The notes below the pieces were generated by a model. It worked only from the letters and a program-made list of their open reading frames with translations, had not been told where the DNA came from and made no database searches. Both the position numbers and the translations under genes were made by a program. DNA of 64,000 nt, taken from assembly GCF_903819435.1 (NCBI RefSeq), contig NZ_CAIJDP010000068.1:372001-436000 (forward strand). Reading direction: 5' to 3'. Positions within the stretch are counted from its first letter, which is position 1; each line of letters opens with the position of its first letter. Of the stretch, positions 55,908 through 64,000 are shown piece after piece. Source of the DNA: Flavobacterium salmonis. Lineage in GTDB: Bacteria; Bacteroidota; Bacteroidia; Flavobacteriales; Flavobacteriaceae.

Positions 55908-56393
55908 ATTTAGTGTATTTTTTATGGTTCAAATTTAGGTATTTGAATCTTAATTATTGATTAATTTTTTTGTTAGATAATGAAAGTGAATATATAAAAA
56001 TACTGCAGCAGAAGTTAATCCTGCCAAGAACCCAATCCAGACACCTTCGACTTTCCGTGTGTTTTAAATTTACTTTTATTCTTTTTAGCCTTGCAAAGAT
56101 AATCACATGCTTCGGATTAGGCCGAAAGACAAAGCTTAATAGATTTTGTTCTTCTAAAAGCAATAAAATACTTACTTAATTTTAACATTTCATCAAAAAT
56201 GAAAGAATAAAAAGTCTGCAGTATATTTTTGAATAAAACCGAAAAAACCAGTAAAATAAAGGGATTACAGCCAATAATGCATTGCCTGAATTTTAACAAT
56301 ATTTACATTATGTAACGATTTCGAAAAATTATATAACTACATAACAGTACCTCAAAACTAATTTTACATCATAGTAATTAAAAAAATACACGC
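55908..56393. other. Gap with relic and promoter
   Basis: 486 bases between divergent genes. It contains the promoter box at 55930-55937 for the small acidic gene, the probable transporter relic at 55950-56063, and about 330 bases that are AT-rich and non-coding. A TATCTTTG box occurs on the minus strand near 56091. No terminator is seen. Confidence 0.5.
55950..56063 (-). pseudogene. C-terminal relic of a MATE-like transporter
   Basis: Read on the minus strand the frame from 56063 to the stop at 55950-55952 gives about 37 codons including VEGVWIGFLAGLTSAAVFLY and HFHYLTKKL. This resembles the last helix and tail of MATE-family multidrug exporters (typically GVWIGL.AGL followed by a basic end). 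The upstream part of such a gene is missing: a stop codon (56064-56066) precedes it and no further match is seen. It is probably the remnant of a deletion. Confidence 0.5.
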
Positions 56394-56912
56394 ATGAAAA
56401 ATTTACAAAACATCCGAATTTTATTTATTGCAGTCTTTGCAATGCTTTACACGACGACCTCAACTGCGCAGCAGAATGATGAAATACAAAATTATGATCA
56501 GAAATTAAAATTAGGATTTGGAGTAAGTGGCGGAATCCCAACCGATGGAGATGATTATGACTGGGCTCTTGGTGGAGATGTAAGACTTCAATATGATTTA
56601 TCTAAAAGAACCTCACTAACATTGACAACCGGTTTTACTAACTTATTTGTTGGTGACGATGTTCCTGATTTAGGTTTCATTCCTGCAAAAGCCGGTTTTA
56701 AAGCATTCGTATGGGAAGATCAGTTTTATGTTATGGGAGAAATTGGTGCGGGTTTTGCTGTAACTAATAATTATAATGAAACCTCAATTTTATGGGCTCC
56801 AAGTATTGGATATGCCGGAAAACATATTGATATCAGTTTAAGATATGAAGATTATGACAAATTCAATACCAATCAGGTTGCACTACGAGTAGCATATGGT
56901 TTTGAATTGTAA
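56394..56912 (+). CDS. Outer-membrane beta-barrel protein
   Basis: 172 residues with a signal peptide (near MLYTTTSTAQQ). The mature chain has alternating strands such as KLKLGFGVSGGIPTDGDDYD, VRLQYDLSKRTSLTLTTGFT and AGKHIDISLRYEDYD, ending in VALRVAYGFEL with a C-terminal hydrophobic residue. This is a small eight-strand barrel; function unknown. A terminator follows. Confidence 0.78.
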   Translation: MKNLQNIRILFIAVFAMLYTTTSTAQQNDEIQNYDQKLKLGFGVSGGIPTDGDDYDWALGGDVRLQYDLSKRTSLTLTTGFTNLFVGDDVPDLGFIPAKAGFKAFVWEDQFYVMGEIGAGFAVTNNYNETSILWAPSIGYAGKHIDISLRYEDYDKFNTNQVALRVAYGFEL

Positions 56913-56946
56913 AAACTAAATTCAAGTTATTTTTATTTTTTTTGGT

Positions 56947-56987
56947 AAACCCGATGGATTTTGATAATCTGTCGGGTTTGTTTTTTT
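56947..56987. terminator. Intrinsic terminator between convergent genes
   Basis: AAACCCGA (56947-56954) pairs with TCGGGTTT (56972-56979), followed by a T-run on the plus strand. Confidence 0.75.
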
Positions 56988-57750
56988 ACTCATACTGAAT
57001 TGTAGTAATATTTTGTATCTGACCATTCCTCTTCAATGTTATTTTTGTTGGGTAATTTTTTGAATTATACTCATATTGATATTTATCAACTCCTCCATCA
57101 TAATTATAACTATGAAGAATATTATTCTTAGCCATAGATATAATTTTCAAATAAGCTTCTGAATAAATCAAACCAAATGAATTATGTTTATCATCATACG
57201 ATTTATAAAACGTCATATCCTTTTTAGATTGCCCTTCATATTTCCTCTCAGAAAGATTTCCCTTTTTATCGTACAAATATGCTTCTTCAGATAACAGTTT
57301 ACCATTTTCTGAAATTTGACATTTTATAATCTGTTTCAAATCGTTATAAGTATACATATAAAGTATTTTTCTTTGACTTTCTGTTGTCAAAATATTAGTT
57401 ATTAAATCTTTATCATAATTAAAAACTCTCAAAACAGAGATTTCGTTTAAGCTTTTTAATGGTTTTATATAATCTTTCATTTCCTTTATCTTCCCATCTT
57501 CATAATTTATTTCAACGCTTGCTGTAATCTTACCATCACTTAATGATTCGATTTTGGAAATCAAATCATTTTCATAAAAAAAAGTCCAAACTTCCTCTGG
57601 CTCTGGATTCCCATTAGTATAATTTGCAGAAACTTTTTTTACCACCTTCAACGTATCATTAATATTAGAAAGCTCTGTTCTAATTTTTGGACCATTTGGA
57701 TAGCAAACAATATAAATCATAACTGAGATAAAAAAAATAATTCTTTTCAT
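56986..57750 (-). CDS. Secreted protein with YD-like repeats, unknown
   Basis: 254 residues from the ATG at 57750, which gives a signal or anchor (MKRIIFFISVMIYIVCYPNG); the longer frame to 57891 would overlap the PPK2 gene. The chain consists of repeated units such as FFYENDLISKIESLSDGK, YLYDKKGNLSERKYEG and YEYNSKNYPTKITLKRNGQI, like short RHS/YD-type strands. Function unknown. It lies immediately downstream of the PPK2 gene, 82 bases away. Confidence 0.65.
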   Translation of the reverse strand: MKRIIFFISVMIYIVCYPNGPKIRTELSNINDTLKVVKKVSANYTNGNPEPEEVWTFFYENDLISKIESLSDGKITASVEINYEDGKIKEMKDYIKPLKSLNEISVLRVFNYDKDLITNILTTESQRKILYMYTYNDLKQIIKCQISENGKLLSEEAYLYDKKGNLSERKYEGQSKKDMTFYKSYDDKHNSFGLIYSEAYLKIISMAKNNILHSYNYDGGVDKYQYEYNSKNYPTKITLKRNGQIQNITTIQYE

Positions 57751-57832
57751 GGTAATTAATTCAAATATTAGAAGAGTAAATGTGTGTTTAAATAATGTAA
57801 AAAACCTAAGTTTTTTTAAAATGTTAATTTTA

Positions 57833-58711
57833 TTACTTTTCTCCCAGCTCTTTTTTATACATTTCGATATTAGCTTTAATCTTATCATCAAGCTCTGGTT
57901 CTTTAATATCGGTATATTTTTGCATTTCTTCCAATATAATTTTCGCTACTATATAACGGGCCATTTCCTTGTCATCTGCCGGAATTACATACCAGGGTGC
58001 ATAATCTGTTGAAGTTTTATTAATTGCTTTCTCATAATATTGCATGTATTCTTTCCAGTGTTCACGCTCTTTTAGATCTCCGGGCGAAAATTTCCAATGG
58101 TGTTTTTCTTCTTCCAAACGACGTAACAAACGTTCTCTTTGCTCTTCTTTACTCAAATGCATGTAAAATTTCATCACAATGGTTCCATTTTGCGTAATAT
58201 GCTTTTCAAAATTATTGATTTGCTCAATTCTGTTTTTCCAGAATTTGGGTGTAATATCTTCAACCGAATTGATTCCGGGTAAATTCTCTCCCAAAATATA
58301 CTCAGGATGTACACGGGTTACCAGAACATTCTCATAATGCGTTCTGTTAAAAATAGCGAACTTCCCTTTTTCCGGTAAAGCAATATAATGTCTCCATAAA
58401 TAATCGTGTTCCAACTCAGTCGAATTGGGTGTTTTAAAACTATGTACCACAACACCACGCGGGTTAAATTCCTTAAAAACTTCCCTAATCAAACTGTCTT
58501 TGCCTGAAGTATCCATTCCCTGCAAACAAATTAAAACACCATATTTATTGTGTGAATACATGACATCCTGCAAATCACTCAATTTCGCCTGAACCTTATC
58601 CAATTTTTCTTCTTTTTCATCATCATTAGCTTCGATATTAAGCAAAGTCGGAATCTTAGACAATTTTATTTTATCTGTAACTTTAAAATCATTCGGGTCT
58701 ATTGATTTCAT
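57833..58711 (-). CDS. ppk2: Polyphosphate kinase 2
   Basis: 292 residues. It uses polyphosphate to phosphorylate nucleotides, or the reverse. Walker A is QGMDTSGKDS (64-73), followed by SFKTPNSTELEHDYLWRHY, FAIFNRTHYENVLVTRVHP with the conserved Arg, and the lid region YMHLSKEEQRERLLRRLEE. It resembles class III PPK2, which can phosphorylate both AMP and ADP, but the class is not certain. Confidence 0.92.
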   Translation of the reverse strand: MKSIDPNDFKVTDKIKLSKIPTLLNIEANDDEKEEKLDKVQAKLSDLQDVMYSHNKYGVLICLQGMDTSGKDSLIREVFKEFNPRGVVVHSFKTPNSTELEHDYLWRHYIALPEKGKFAIFNRTHYENVLVTRVHPEYILGENLPGINSVEDITPKFWKNRIEQINNFEKHITQNGTIVMKFYMHLSKEEQRERLLRRLEEEKHHWKFSPGDLKEREHWKEYMQYYEKAINKTSTDYAPWYVIPADDKEMARYIVAKIILEEMQKYTDIKEPELDDKIKANIEMYKKELGEK

Positions 58712-59030
58712 ATGTGTTAATTTTAATTATTATTGGTCACATATGTTATCGCCTTTAATTGTTTTTGTTTACACAAAGATTCTATCAGTGGCGATTTCAT
58801 ATTTCTAAGTTTTATACAAGTAAATATACTATTTTTACGAAGCATATTCCTGCTATTCATTGCAATACTTTTCAATAAAATGCTTTTTTCCAAAGCCATA
58901 ACAAAGCTTCCGCTGGTCGCTTCGTTCTGTCAGGAAAAAATGCAATTTCTTTTCAAAGTATTTTCATTACTATCAGGGCTAGGCATTGGTTTTCAAAAGA
59001 AACAATCAAATTGCAAATGAAATACTTATA
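58712..59030. other. Gap between divergent genes
   Basis: 319 bases. It has promoter-like AATCTTTG on the minus strand near 58780, just off the consensus, and an odd GC-richer stretch (about 58899-58940, GCTTCCGCTGGTCGCTTCGT). No convincing gene. A 95-codon frame at 58733 is low complexity and hydrophobic, and is regarded as spurious. Confidence 0.45.
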
Positions 59031-59882
59031 ATGAAACTTAAAATAACATTACTTTTTTTAATTTGTTTCTCAAAAATCTACACTCAAAAAATAGAACGGG
59101 AAGTTGGTCCGATAAAAATAACTTATGAAACCTATCATCTCAAAGATTCCAAAAAAACAAAAACAGAAAAGTCTAAGTATTATTTTGATGACACAGGTAA
59201 GTTATTAGAAAAAATTTCGTTTGGCAATCAACATAGTAGAAAATTAAATTTTATTGGTGAAATCGAGCAATTCACTTACTTAGATGAAAAAATCATCTCT
59301 GAAAAAAGTTGGCATTCAGACTGTATTTGTAAAAACGGGAAATTTATTACTTATACTACTGATTACTTTTATGATGAGAATAATTTGTTGATTAAAAAAC
59401 TTTTCTCAAATCCTATTACGCCACCATTTCTATATAAATATGAAGAAAACAAAACAGAAATACATTCTGGAGATTATTACACGCAACAAATTTTTGACAA
59501 CCAAAAAAGATTAATTCAATTCAATCAAATGTCAGAAGCTACAAATAAAATAAGGTGGCAGTATTTATATGAATACAAAGACAATATAACAATAGCTCAC
59601 TTCCAGACATACTATGGTGACGGAAAAGAAAACTCCAAAACCGAAACCAGATACTACGATTTACAAAAAAGAATAAAATCTGAGGAAATAATTAATTACA
59701 ATAAAACAAAAATACTTTATGAATATTCCAAAGATGGAATGCTTAATAAAATCAAGGAATATGAAAGTTCTATAAAAAGTGAAAATTATAAATTATTACG
59801 TATGACAAAAATTAAAGTGAACAGGAAAAGAACGAACTTATCAACCGAAGCAATTAAAAAAATAAATTCCCAGCTAATCTAA
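59031..59882 (+). CDS. Secreted protein with YD-like repeats, unknown
   Basis: 283 residues from the ATG at 59031, giving the signal peptide MKLKITLLFLICFSKIYTQ. Units such as KYYFDDTGKLLEKISFGN, TDYFYDENNLLIKKLFSNP and YYDLQKRIKSEEIINYNKTK recall the YD-like pattern of the protein at 56986. The C-terminus is basic and Lys-rich. Function unknown. The next gene starts 5 bases after its stop, so they form an operon. Confidence 0.65.
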   Translation: MKLKITLLFLICFSKIYTQKIEREVGPIKITYETYHLKDSKKTKTEKSKYYFDDTGKLLEKISFGNQHSRKLNFIGEIEQFTYLDEKIISEKSWHSDCICKNGKFITYTTDYFYDENNLLIKKLFSNPITPPFLYKYEENKTEIHSGDYYTQQIFDNQKRLIQFNQMSEATNKIRWQYLYEYKDNITIAHFQTYYGDGKENSKTETRYYDLQKRIKSEEIINYNKTKILYEYSKDGMLNKIKEYESSIKSENYKLLRMTKIKVNRKRTNLSTEAIKKINSQLI

Positions 59883-59887
59883 TACTT

Positions 59888-60724
59888 ATGGAAAAATTCA
59901 CATTAGAAATACTATTTCAAATCATCGGAATCGGTTCTGCCTCCGGATTATTTTTAAATAATGATTCACTTTATGTTATTGGCGACAACAGCGGATTTTT
60001 ATACGAATACAACATGCAGAATCAGCAGTTAAACCAGCATCCTTTAATTGAAAATCCAACGCAAAACATTCCAAAAAACTTAAAACCGGATTTTGAATCG
60101 TTAACCAGTCACAACGACACACTGTATGTTTTTGGTTCCGGATCCACCGAAAACCGAAACAAAATGATTGAATTCGATCTTAAATCGAAAACGGTAATAC
60201 AAAAGAACAATCTGATCGATTTGTATGCGCTGATGCAAAATTTCGGCGAAATAAAACCGGAAGATTTCAATCTCGAAGGTGCTATTTTTGATGGTGAAAA
60301 CTGGTATTTATTCAATCGTGGCAACGGAATTTCGAACAAAAACACCATTTTTACCATCCATGCCAAAAATCTTGGAGAAGAATTTGCCCTGATTTCTGTC
60401 AATTACAAACTGCCAAAAATAAAAGGAGTTCGTTCCAGTTTTACCGATGCTATTTTAGTCGAAGACAAAATCTATTTCCTTTCTACCGCCGAAGATACCA
60501 AATCAACCTACGATGATGGCGAAGTCTTAGGAAGTTTCATTGGCCGAATCGATCTTAAAACCATGAAAATCGATTTTACTCAAAAAATCACGGCAACCAA
60601 TAAATTTGAAGGTTTGACACTTTACAAAAAAGAGAACAATAAAATTGAGTTTCTGCTTTGCGAGGACAATGACACTGAGCTTTTGGAAACTAAGATTTAT
60701 AAATTGACATTGCCGGTTAAGTAG
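59888..60724 (+). CDS. Beta-propeller-like protein, unknown (DUF6929-like)
   Basis: 278 residues, no signal peptide. Repeated strands (LFLNNDSLYVIGDNSGFLYE, LTSHNDTLYVFGSGS, LEGAIFDGENWYLFNRGNGI, TDAILVEDKIYFLSTAEDT) suggest a seven-blade propeller. I recognise a Bacteroidetes-restricted family similar to DUF6929, with low certainty. It is co-transcribed with the YD-like gene. Confidence 0.65.
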   Translation: MEKFTLEILFQIIGIGSASGLFLNNDSLYVIGDNSGFLYEYNMQNQQLNQHPLIENPTQNIPKNLKPDFESLTSHNDTLYVFGSGSTENRNKMIEFDLKSKTVIQKNNLIDLYALMQNFGEIKPEDFNLEGAIFDGENWYLFNRGNGISNKNTIFTIHAKNLGEEFALISVNYKLPKIKGVRSSFTDAILVEDKIYFLSTAEDTKSTYDDGEVLGSFIGRIDLKTMKIDFTQKITATNKFEGLTLYKKENNKIEFLLCEDNDTELLETKIYKLTLPVK

Positions 60725-60727
60725 AAC

Positions 60728-60888
60728 ATTTGTGAATCTTTGCGAAGGAGTTTTTCCACAAAAATTCGCAAAGATTTCACAGAGATTCACAAAGCCTTAC
60801 AAAAATTTATTTTGCGAACCTCTGTGAAATCTTTGTGAATCTTTGCGGTAAATTATAACACAAAGATTCGCAAAGATTTCACAGAAAC
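60728..60888. repeat. Cluster of TTTGTGAATCTTTGCG-type repeats
   Basis: ATTCGCAAAGATTTCACAGA occurs twice as a direct 20-base copy (60764-60783 and 60866-60885). Inverted forms lie at 60730-60746 and 60821-60848. The same words occur at 24948-25023. The region can form alternative large hairpins between the propeller gene and the CPBP protease gene. Confidence 0.75.
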
Positions 60889-60988
60889 GTGCAAAATATT
60901 TCAACTACAATATTGACGTAGAAGCATGAAAGCACTTCTTGAGAAAGAATAGAAATTAAGCCAAAATTAAAAACTATATTCCAACTAA

Positions 60989-61669
60989 ATGCTCAACATT
61001 ACAAACGCAGCTAAGAAACCAACTTTAATTATCGGCATCATACTTTCAATACTCCTTCCTTTTCTGGCAATTTATTCTTCTTTATTATTCAAAGATTCAG
61101 GACTTAGTAAAGAAGCTCAATTCTATATTTCGAGATTTACAATTTGGATTTCGTTACTGCTTTTATTCCTCTATTCTTTTAAAATAGAAAAACAGCCCTT
61201 TCTGCATTGGAAAGAAACTGAATATTCATTTTCTTTTTTAACAACAGCAATATTAAAAACATTTTTAAAATTATTTCTGGCTGTTGTCTTAACAGGTCTT
61301 TTATTTATGTTATTGAAAATGAATTCTCAAAGTACTGTGTTAAATAAAGCCTTAGGGATTTTAAAAAAAAGTTATGTATTACTTTTTTTTACCTGTGTAA
61401 CTGCTGGTATTACTGAAGAATTAATTTTCAGGGGCTATTTGTTGCCCAGATTAGAATTACTGGTTAAAAATCAAAAGCTGGCTATACTTATTTCCAGTTC
61501 TGTTTTTGGATTTATGCACTTTGGCTATGGCACTTTAGTGAACATTATTGGCCCAATCGTCATCGGGGTGGTATTGGCTTTGCAGTATGAAAAATACAGA
61601 AACATCAAAATTGTAATTATCTGTCATTTTTTATGGGATCTTTTTCTTTTAATGTTAAAAACAAAATAA
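60989..61669 (+). CDS. CPBP-family intramembrane metalloprotease
   Basis: 226 residues with about seven helices. The catalytic motifs are GITEELIFRGYLLPRLE (EExxxR), SVFGFMHFGYG (His) and IICHFLWDLFLL (His and Asp), as in CAAX-prenyl protease 2-like (Abi/CPBP) proteins. The natural substrate is unknown; many members act on peptides or in stress. It stands alone after the repeat cluster. Confidence 0.9.
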   Translation: MLNITNAAKKPTLIIGIILSILLPFLAIYSSLLFKDSGLSKEAQFYISRFTIWISLLLLFLYSFKIEKQPFLHWKETEYSFSFLTTAILKTFLKLFLAVVLTGLLFMLLKMNSQSTVLNKALGILKKSYVLLFFTCVTAGITEELIFRGYLLPRLELLVKNQKLAILISSSVFGFMHFGYGTLVNIIGPIVIGVVLALQYEKYRNIKIVIICHFLWDLFLLMLKTK

Positions 61670-61782
61670 CAAATTAATAATCAGCAAATTAAAACCTAAT
61701 TTGAATTATTTTTACATTTATTTTCATCTTCGTCCCAACCTTTTTATCTTTTTCACTCTCTTTATAATTAAAGACCAAAATT

Positions 61783-62319
61783 GTGATAAACGAAACGCTA
61801 ATTTCTAACTGCAAAAAAATGAACCGTGATGCCCAGCGTCAGGTTTATGAGCACATGGCTCCAAAATTGTATCGTGTTTGCAAACGATACCTCAAGAAGG
61901 AAGAAGAAATAGAAGAAGCCCTGGCCGATGCTTTCTACACCATCTTTACAAAACTAGACCAGCTCAAAGAAGATAAGGCTTTTGAAGCCTGGGCCAGAAA
62001 AATTACCGTTAATCACTGTTTGGCAACTATTAAAAAGAGCACCAATTTCAACATGTATCTTGATGATGTAAAAGTACTTTCTCAGCCTTTTACAGATGAG
62101 ATTAACACATTAGAAGAAGAGGATTTACTCAATTTATTAAACCATATTCCCGAAGGCTGCAAAACGGTTTTCAACCTTTTTGTCATTGAAGGTTTCGGAC
62201 ACAAGGAAATTGCAGCAATGCTCAATATTTCTGAGGGCACTTCAAAATCGCAGCTCAATGCGGCCAAAACCAAGCTGAAGGAATTAGTAAATAAATTGTA
62301 TTATCAAAAAGCAAAATAG
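61783..62319 (+). CDS. ECF-type RNA polymerase sigma factor
   Basis: 178 residues from a GTG. Region 2 is RDAQRQVYEHMAPKLYRVCK with EEALADAFYTIFTKL (core binding and -10 melting), and region 4 is LNHIPEGCKTVFNLFVIEGF with KEIAAMLNISEGTSKSQL (helix-turn-helix). The start gives the usual Bacteroidetes ECF N-terminus; a later ATG at 61819 would lose it. It precedes an anti-sigma-like gene with 2 bases between. It would control that locus and perhaps others. Confidence 0.92.
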   Translation: MINETLISNCKKMNRDAQRQVYEHMAPKLYRVCKRYLKKEEEIEEALADAFYTIFTKLDQLKEDKAFEAWARKITVNHCLATIKKSTNFNMYLDDVKVLSQPFTDEINTLEEEDLLNLLNHIPEGCKTVFNLFVIEGFGHKEIAAMLNISEGTSKSQLNAAKTKLKELVNKLYYQKAK

Positions 62320-62321
62320 TC

Positions 62322-63287
62322 ATGGACAATCACGATAAAATATTCGATAAATTTAAAGAAGCCGCACAAAACTCGGAACAAAAAGATTTTCCGGGAATGG
62401 AAAAAATCTGGTCGCGCGTTGAAGATAAACTGGATCAAAAAGAAGATAAAAAAAACATTGCTTTATGGAAGAAAATTGCAATCGCAGCTTCCTTTCTGTT
62501 ATTACTTTCTCTTGGATTTCAATTTTTAAAGTCAGACAAAAATGCAGTAAATGAGATTCCAAAAGTGGTTATTCAGGAAACTGAAAAATCTCAAAAATCC
62601 GATTTAAATCAAAAAGATAAAACCATCTCTTCTGACTCCGGAATTGTTTCTAAGGAAGAAGCAATTAAAATTCTTGAAAATCAGGCAAAAAACAAAGAGA
62701 GTGTCGCCATTCAGCAAGCAACCGGAATGGGATCTAGTGTTCAACTTATTGAACCGGTGATTGTTTCTGAAATGACTCCCGAAGCTATTGCATCTCCCCC
62801 CGTAAAAGAGGAACTTTTTGAAGAAGACAATACTATAGTTTCAAAAAAAGAAACCAGTGAAGAAATGAGTTATTCTTCAAAATTTAAAGAAAGAGAATCT
62901 GCTAAAGCTGCTTTTGCCGAAAAACAAAGCCAAATGGCTAAAAAATCAGCACCATTGATTGTCCTTAACGGAAATGCCATGGCACACAGTGACGATTACA
63001 AAAGAGACAAAATGATACAGGAGGAGCTTCCTAATATGAGTCCGGAAAATGTAGAATCACTCGTTATTCTCGATGAACCGTTGTACATCATCGACGGCAT
63101 TTATTTCTCTGAAAATGATTTATTCGGAAAAAATCCGACGAGTCCGTATGCTCCTTTAAATAAACAGGAAATCAAAACCATTACCATACTTCAGGATCTG
63201 GAAGCCACAGAAAAATATGGCGAAAAAGGCAGAAAAGGAGTTGTTATCATCACTACTAAAACTGGAAAACCGGCTCTGAAAAAATAG
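62322..63287 (+). CDS. Anti-sigma-like membrane protein with TonB-plug-like C-terminus
   Basis: 321 residues. The cytosolic N-terminus (about 1-48) is short and charged, with a single membrane helix at about 50-68 (KKIAIAASFLLLLSLGFQFL). The middle part is low-complexity and Lys/Glu-rich. The C-terminal 75 residues (PLYIIDGIYF, QEIKTITILQDLEATEKYGE, KGRKGVVIITTK) resemble the plug domain of SusC-like TonB receptors. This suggests an anti-sigma factor with a periplasmic plug-type signal-sensing part. It overlaps nothing and starts 2 bases after the sigma gene. Confidence 0.75.
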   Translation: MDNHDKIFDKFKEAAQNSEQKDFPGMEKIWSRVEDKLDQKEDKKNIALWKKIAIAASFLLLLSLGFQFLKSDKNAVNEIPKVVIQETEKSQKSDLNQKDKTISSDSGIVSKEEAIKILENQAKNKESVAIQQATGMGSSVQLIEPVIVSEMTPEAIASPPVKEELFEEDNTIVSKKETSEEMSYSSKFKERESAKAAFAEKQSQMAKKSAPLIVLNGNAMAHSDDYKRDKMIQEELPNMSPENVESLVILDEPLYIIDGIYFSENDLFGKNPTSPYAPLNKQEIKTITILQDLEATEKYGEKGRKGVVIITTKTGKPALKK

Positions 63288-63322
63288 CCAAGACCCGAAC
63301 ATTAATTCTAAAACTTACTATC

Positions 63323-64000
63323 ATGAAAAGTCTAAAACTTATTTCATTAGCCATTACTATGCTTATATGTTTCGTAAGCATAGCACAAGAAAGAACAATT
63401 ACAGGAATTGTAACAGATCAATCTAACATACCTCTTCCTGGTGCTTATGTAGTGATTAAAGGCACTAAAAAAAATACTCAAACAGATTATAATGGAAACT
63501 ATTCTATTCAGGCAAAAAAAGGAGATGCTCTTGTTTTCAGTTTTATAGGAATGAAATCCCAGACAAAAGTTGTTGGAGACAAAACCATTATTAATGTAAA
63601 ACTCGAAGAAGAAAGCCAGTCATTAGAAGAAGTTGTCGTTACGGGTTATGCCGTTAAACGCAAAAAACACCAAACAGCAGCTTCCGTACAAATAGTTCAA
63701 GGGACAGAAGTCAGAGCAAAAACTTCAAAAAAACAAGTTCAGCCAGTTACAAATGCAAGTGTTACAACAGTTCGGGAATCTTCTTCAATTTCATCTAAAA
63801 ATGAACCTGTGTATATTGTTGACGGAGTTCGTATTAAAGCCGACCAAATGGCAAAAATCAATCCAAATGATATTAAAGATGTTCATATTCTTAAGAATGA
63901 TCCAAACTCATCAATTCATAGCGGTACTAATAATGGAACTGTTATCATCACTACGAAAAACGACCTTTATAAAAATCTCTCTGAAAGAGAATTAGATAAA
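63323..64000 (+). CDS. Carboxypeptidase-regulatory-like protein with plug-like domain (partial)
   Basis: 226 codons are visible and the frame stays open at the right edge. A signal peptide (MKSLKLISLAITMLICFVSI) is followed by a CarboxypepD_reg-like domain (ITGIVTDQSNIPLPGAYVVI, DYNGNYSIQAKKGDALVFSF) and the linker EEVVVTGYA. Then comes a plug-like part (EPVYIVDGVRIKADQMAKIN, DIKDVHILKNDPNSSI, GTVIITTK). It resembles the start of a SusC-like receptor but the middle is short and no barrel is seen yet. It starts 35 bases after the anti-sigma-like gene. Confidence 0.8.
   Translation, partial: MKSLKLISLAITMLICFVSIAQERTITGIVTDQSNIPLPGAYVVIKGTKKNTQTDYNGNYSIQAKKGDALVFSFIGMKSQTKVVGDKTIINVKLEEESQSLEEVVVTGYAVKRKKHQTAASVQIVQGTEVRAKTSKKQVQPVTNASVTTVRESSSISSKNEPVYIVDGVRIKADQMAKINPNDIKDVHILKNDPNSSIHSGTNNGTVIITTKNDLYKNLSERELDK

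Noticed and set aside
55954..56179. Two frames of about 69 codons, one per strand, over the MATE-like remnant
   Set aside because: They read the remnant in the wrong frames; the supported frame is the one with the GVWIGFLAGL segment.
58733..59020. 95-codon plus-strand frame in the gap upstream of the YD-like gene
   Set aside because: Hydrophobic low-complexity content without a signal pattern, no promoter, and overlaps the start region of the next real gene.
1..64000. Search for CRISPR arrays, prophage genes, transposases and defence genes
   Set aside because: No regularly spaced repeats, integrase, transposase, toxin-antitoxin or restriction gene was recognised; the repeats found are short intergenic families.

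Overview
The window is AT-rich (about one third G+C) and reads as a chromosomal segment of a Flavobacteriia member, most likely Flavobacterium or a close relative. Support comes from Bacteroidetes-type promoters (a TTG/TTT at -33 and TAnnTTTG at -7), lack of Shine-Dalgarno sites, lipoproteins with short signal peptides, TonB-dependent outer-membrane proteins, a SecA of over 1,100 residues and several typical flavobacterial intergenic repeats. I see no rRNA or tRNA gene, CRISPR array, insertion sequence or phage gene.

Region 1 (about 160-20,150, all minus strand) is a Wzx/Wzy-type exopolysaccharide or capsule locus. In transcription order it holds a nucleotidyltransferase, GDP-fucose synthesis (fcl, gmd), a frameshifted membrane O-acyltransferase, a hexapeptide acetyltransferase, a Wzx-type flippase, a second hexapeptide acetyltransferase, a GT4, a Wzy-like polymerase, a CgeB-like transferase, three more GT4 enzymes, a WcaF-like acetyltransferase, two GT2 enzymes and a sugar epimerase. 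After a gap with its own promoter-like box come the Wza-type export lipoprotein and the Wzc-type co-polymerase/tyrosine kinase, then a strong terminator. No initiating phosphoglycosyl transferase and no GDP-mannose-forming enzymes are present, so these must be encoded elsewhere.

Region 2 (20,180-32,700) is a mixed block: an outer-membrane barrel protein, a 627-bp non-coding AT-rich gap, a secreted propeller-like protein, an ABC-F ATPase, an FKBP-type isomerase lipoprotein, a methyltransferase, a LolD-like ATPase, a cobalamin adenosyltransferase, a small acidic protein and SecA.

Region 3 (32,880-37,250) is a three-gene uptake unit: a small Cys-motif membrane protein, a TonB-dependent receptor and a PepSY membrane protein. 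A long hairpin lies between the last two.

Region 4 (37,480-52,260) carries two LVIVD-type lipoproteins, a TrmH-type methyltransferase, a BNR-type lipoprotein, a sirtuin without zinc-site cysteines overlapping a fatty acid hydroxylase family gene, purB, a CPA2 antiporter, a 1-Cys peroxiredoxin, an AEC permease, a Crp-family regulator with a DoxX-like protein, an Rrf2 regulator with an NAD(P)-binding partner, and the MeaB GTPase.

Region 5 (52,290-64,000) has a pair of secreted paralogues, one an internally deleted copy of the other, an LTA-synthase-like phosphotransferase, a relic of a probable MATE transporter, an outer-membrane barrel protein, PPK2 polyphosphate kinase between two YD-like secreted proteins, a CPBP protease, and an ECF sigma factor with an anti-sigma-like protein whose C-terminus resembles a TonB plug. 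A similar plug-like protein follows and runs off the window.

The most notable observations are the frameshifted acyltransferase, the deletion paralogue pair with a conserved upstream block, the plug-domain anti-sigma arrangement, the zinc-less sirtuin, the MATE remnant and the shared intergenic repeat families. I found no clear evidence for a wholly new defence or mobile system.
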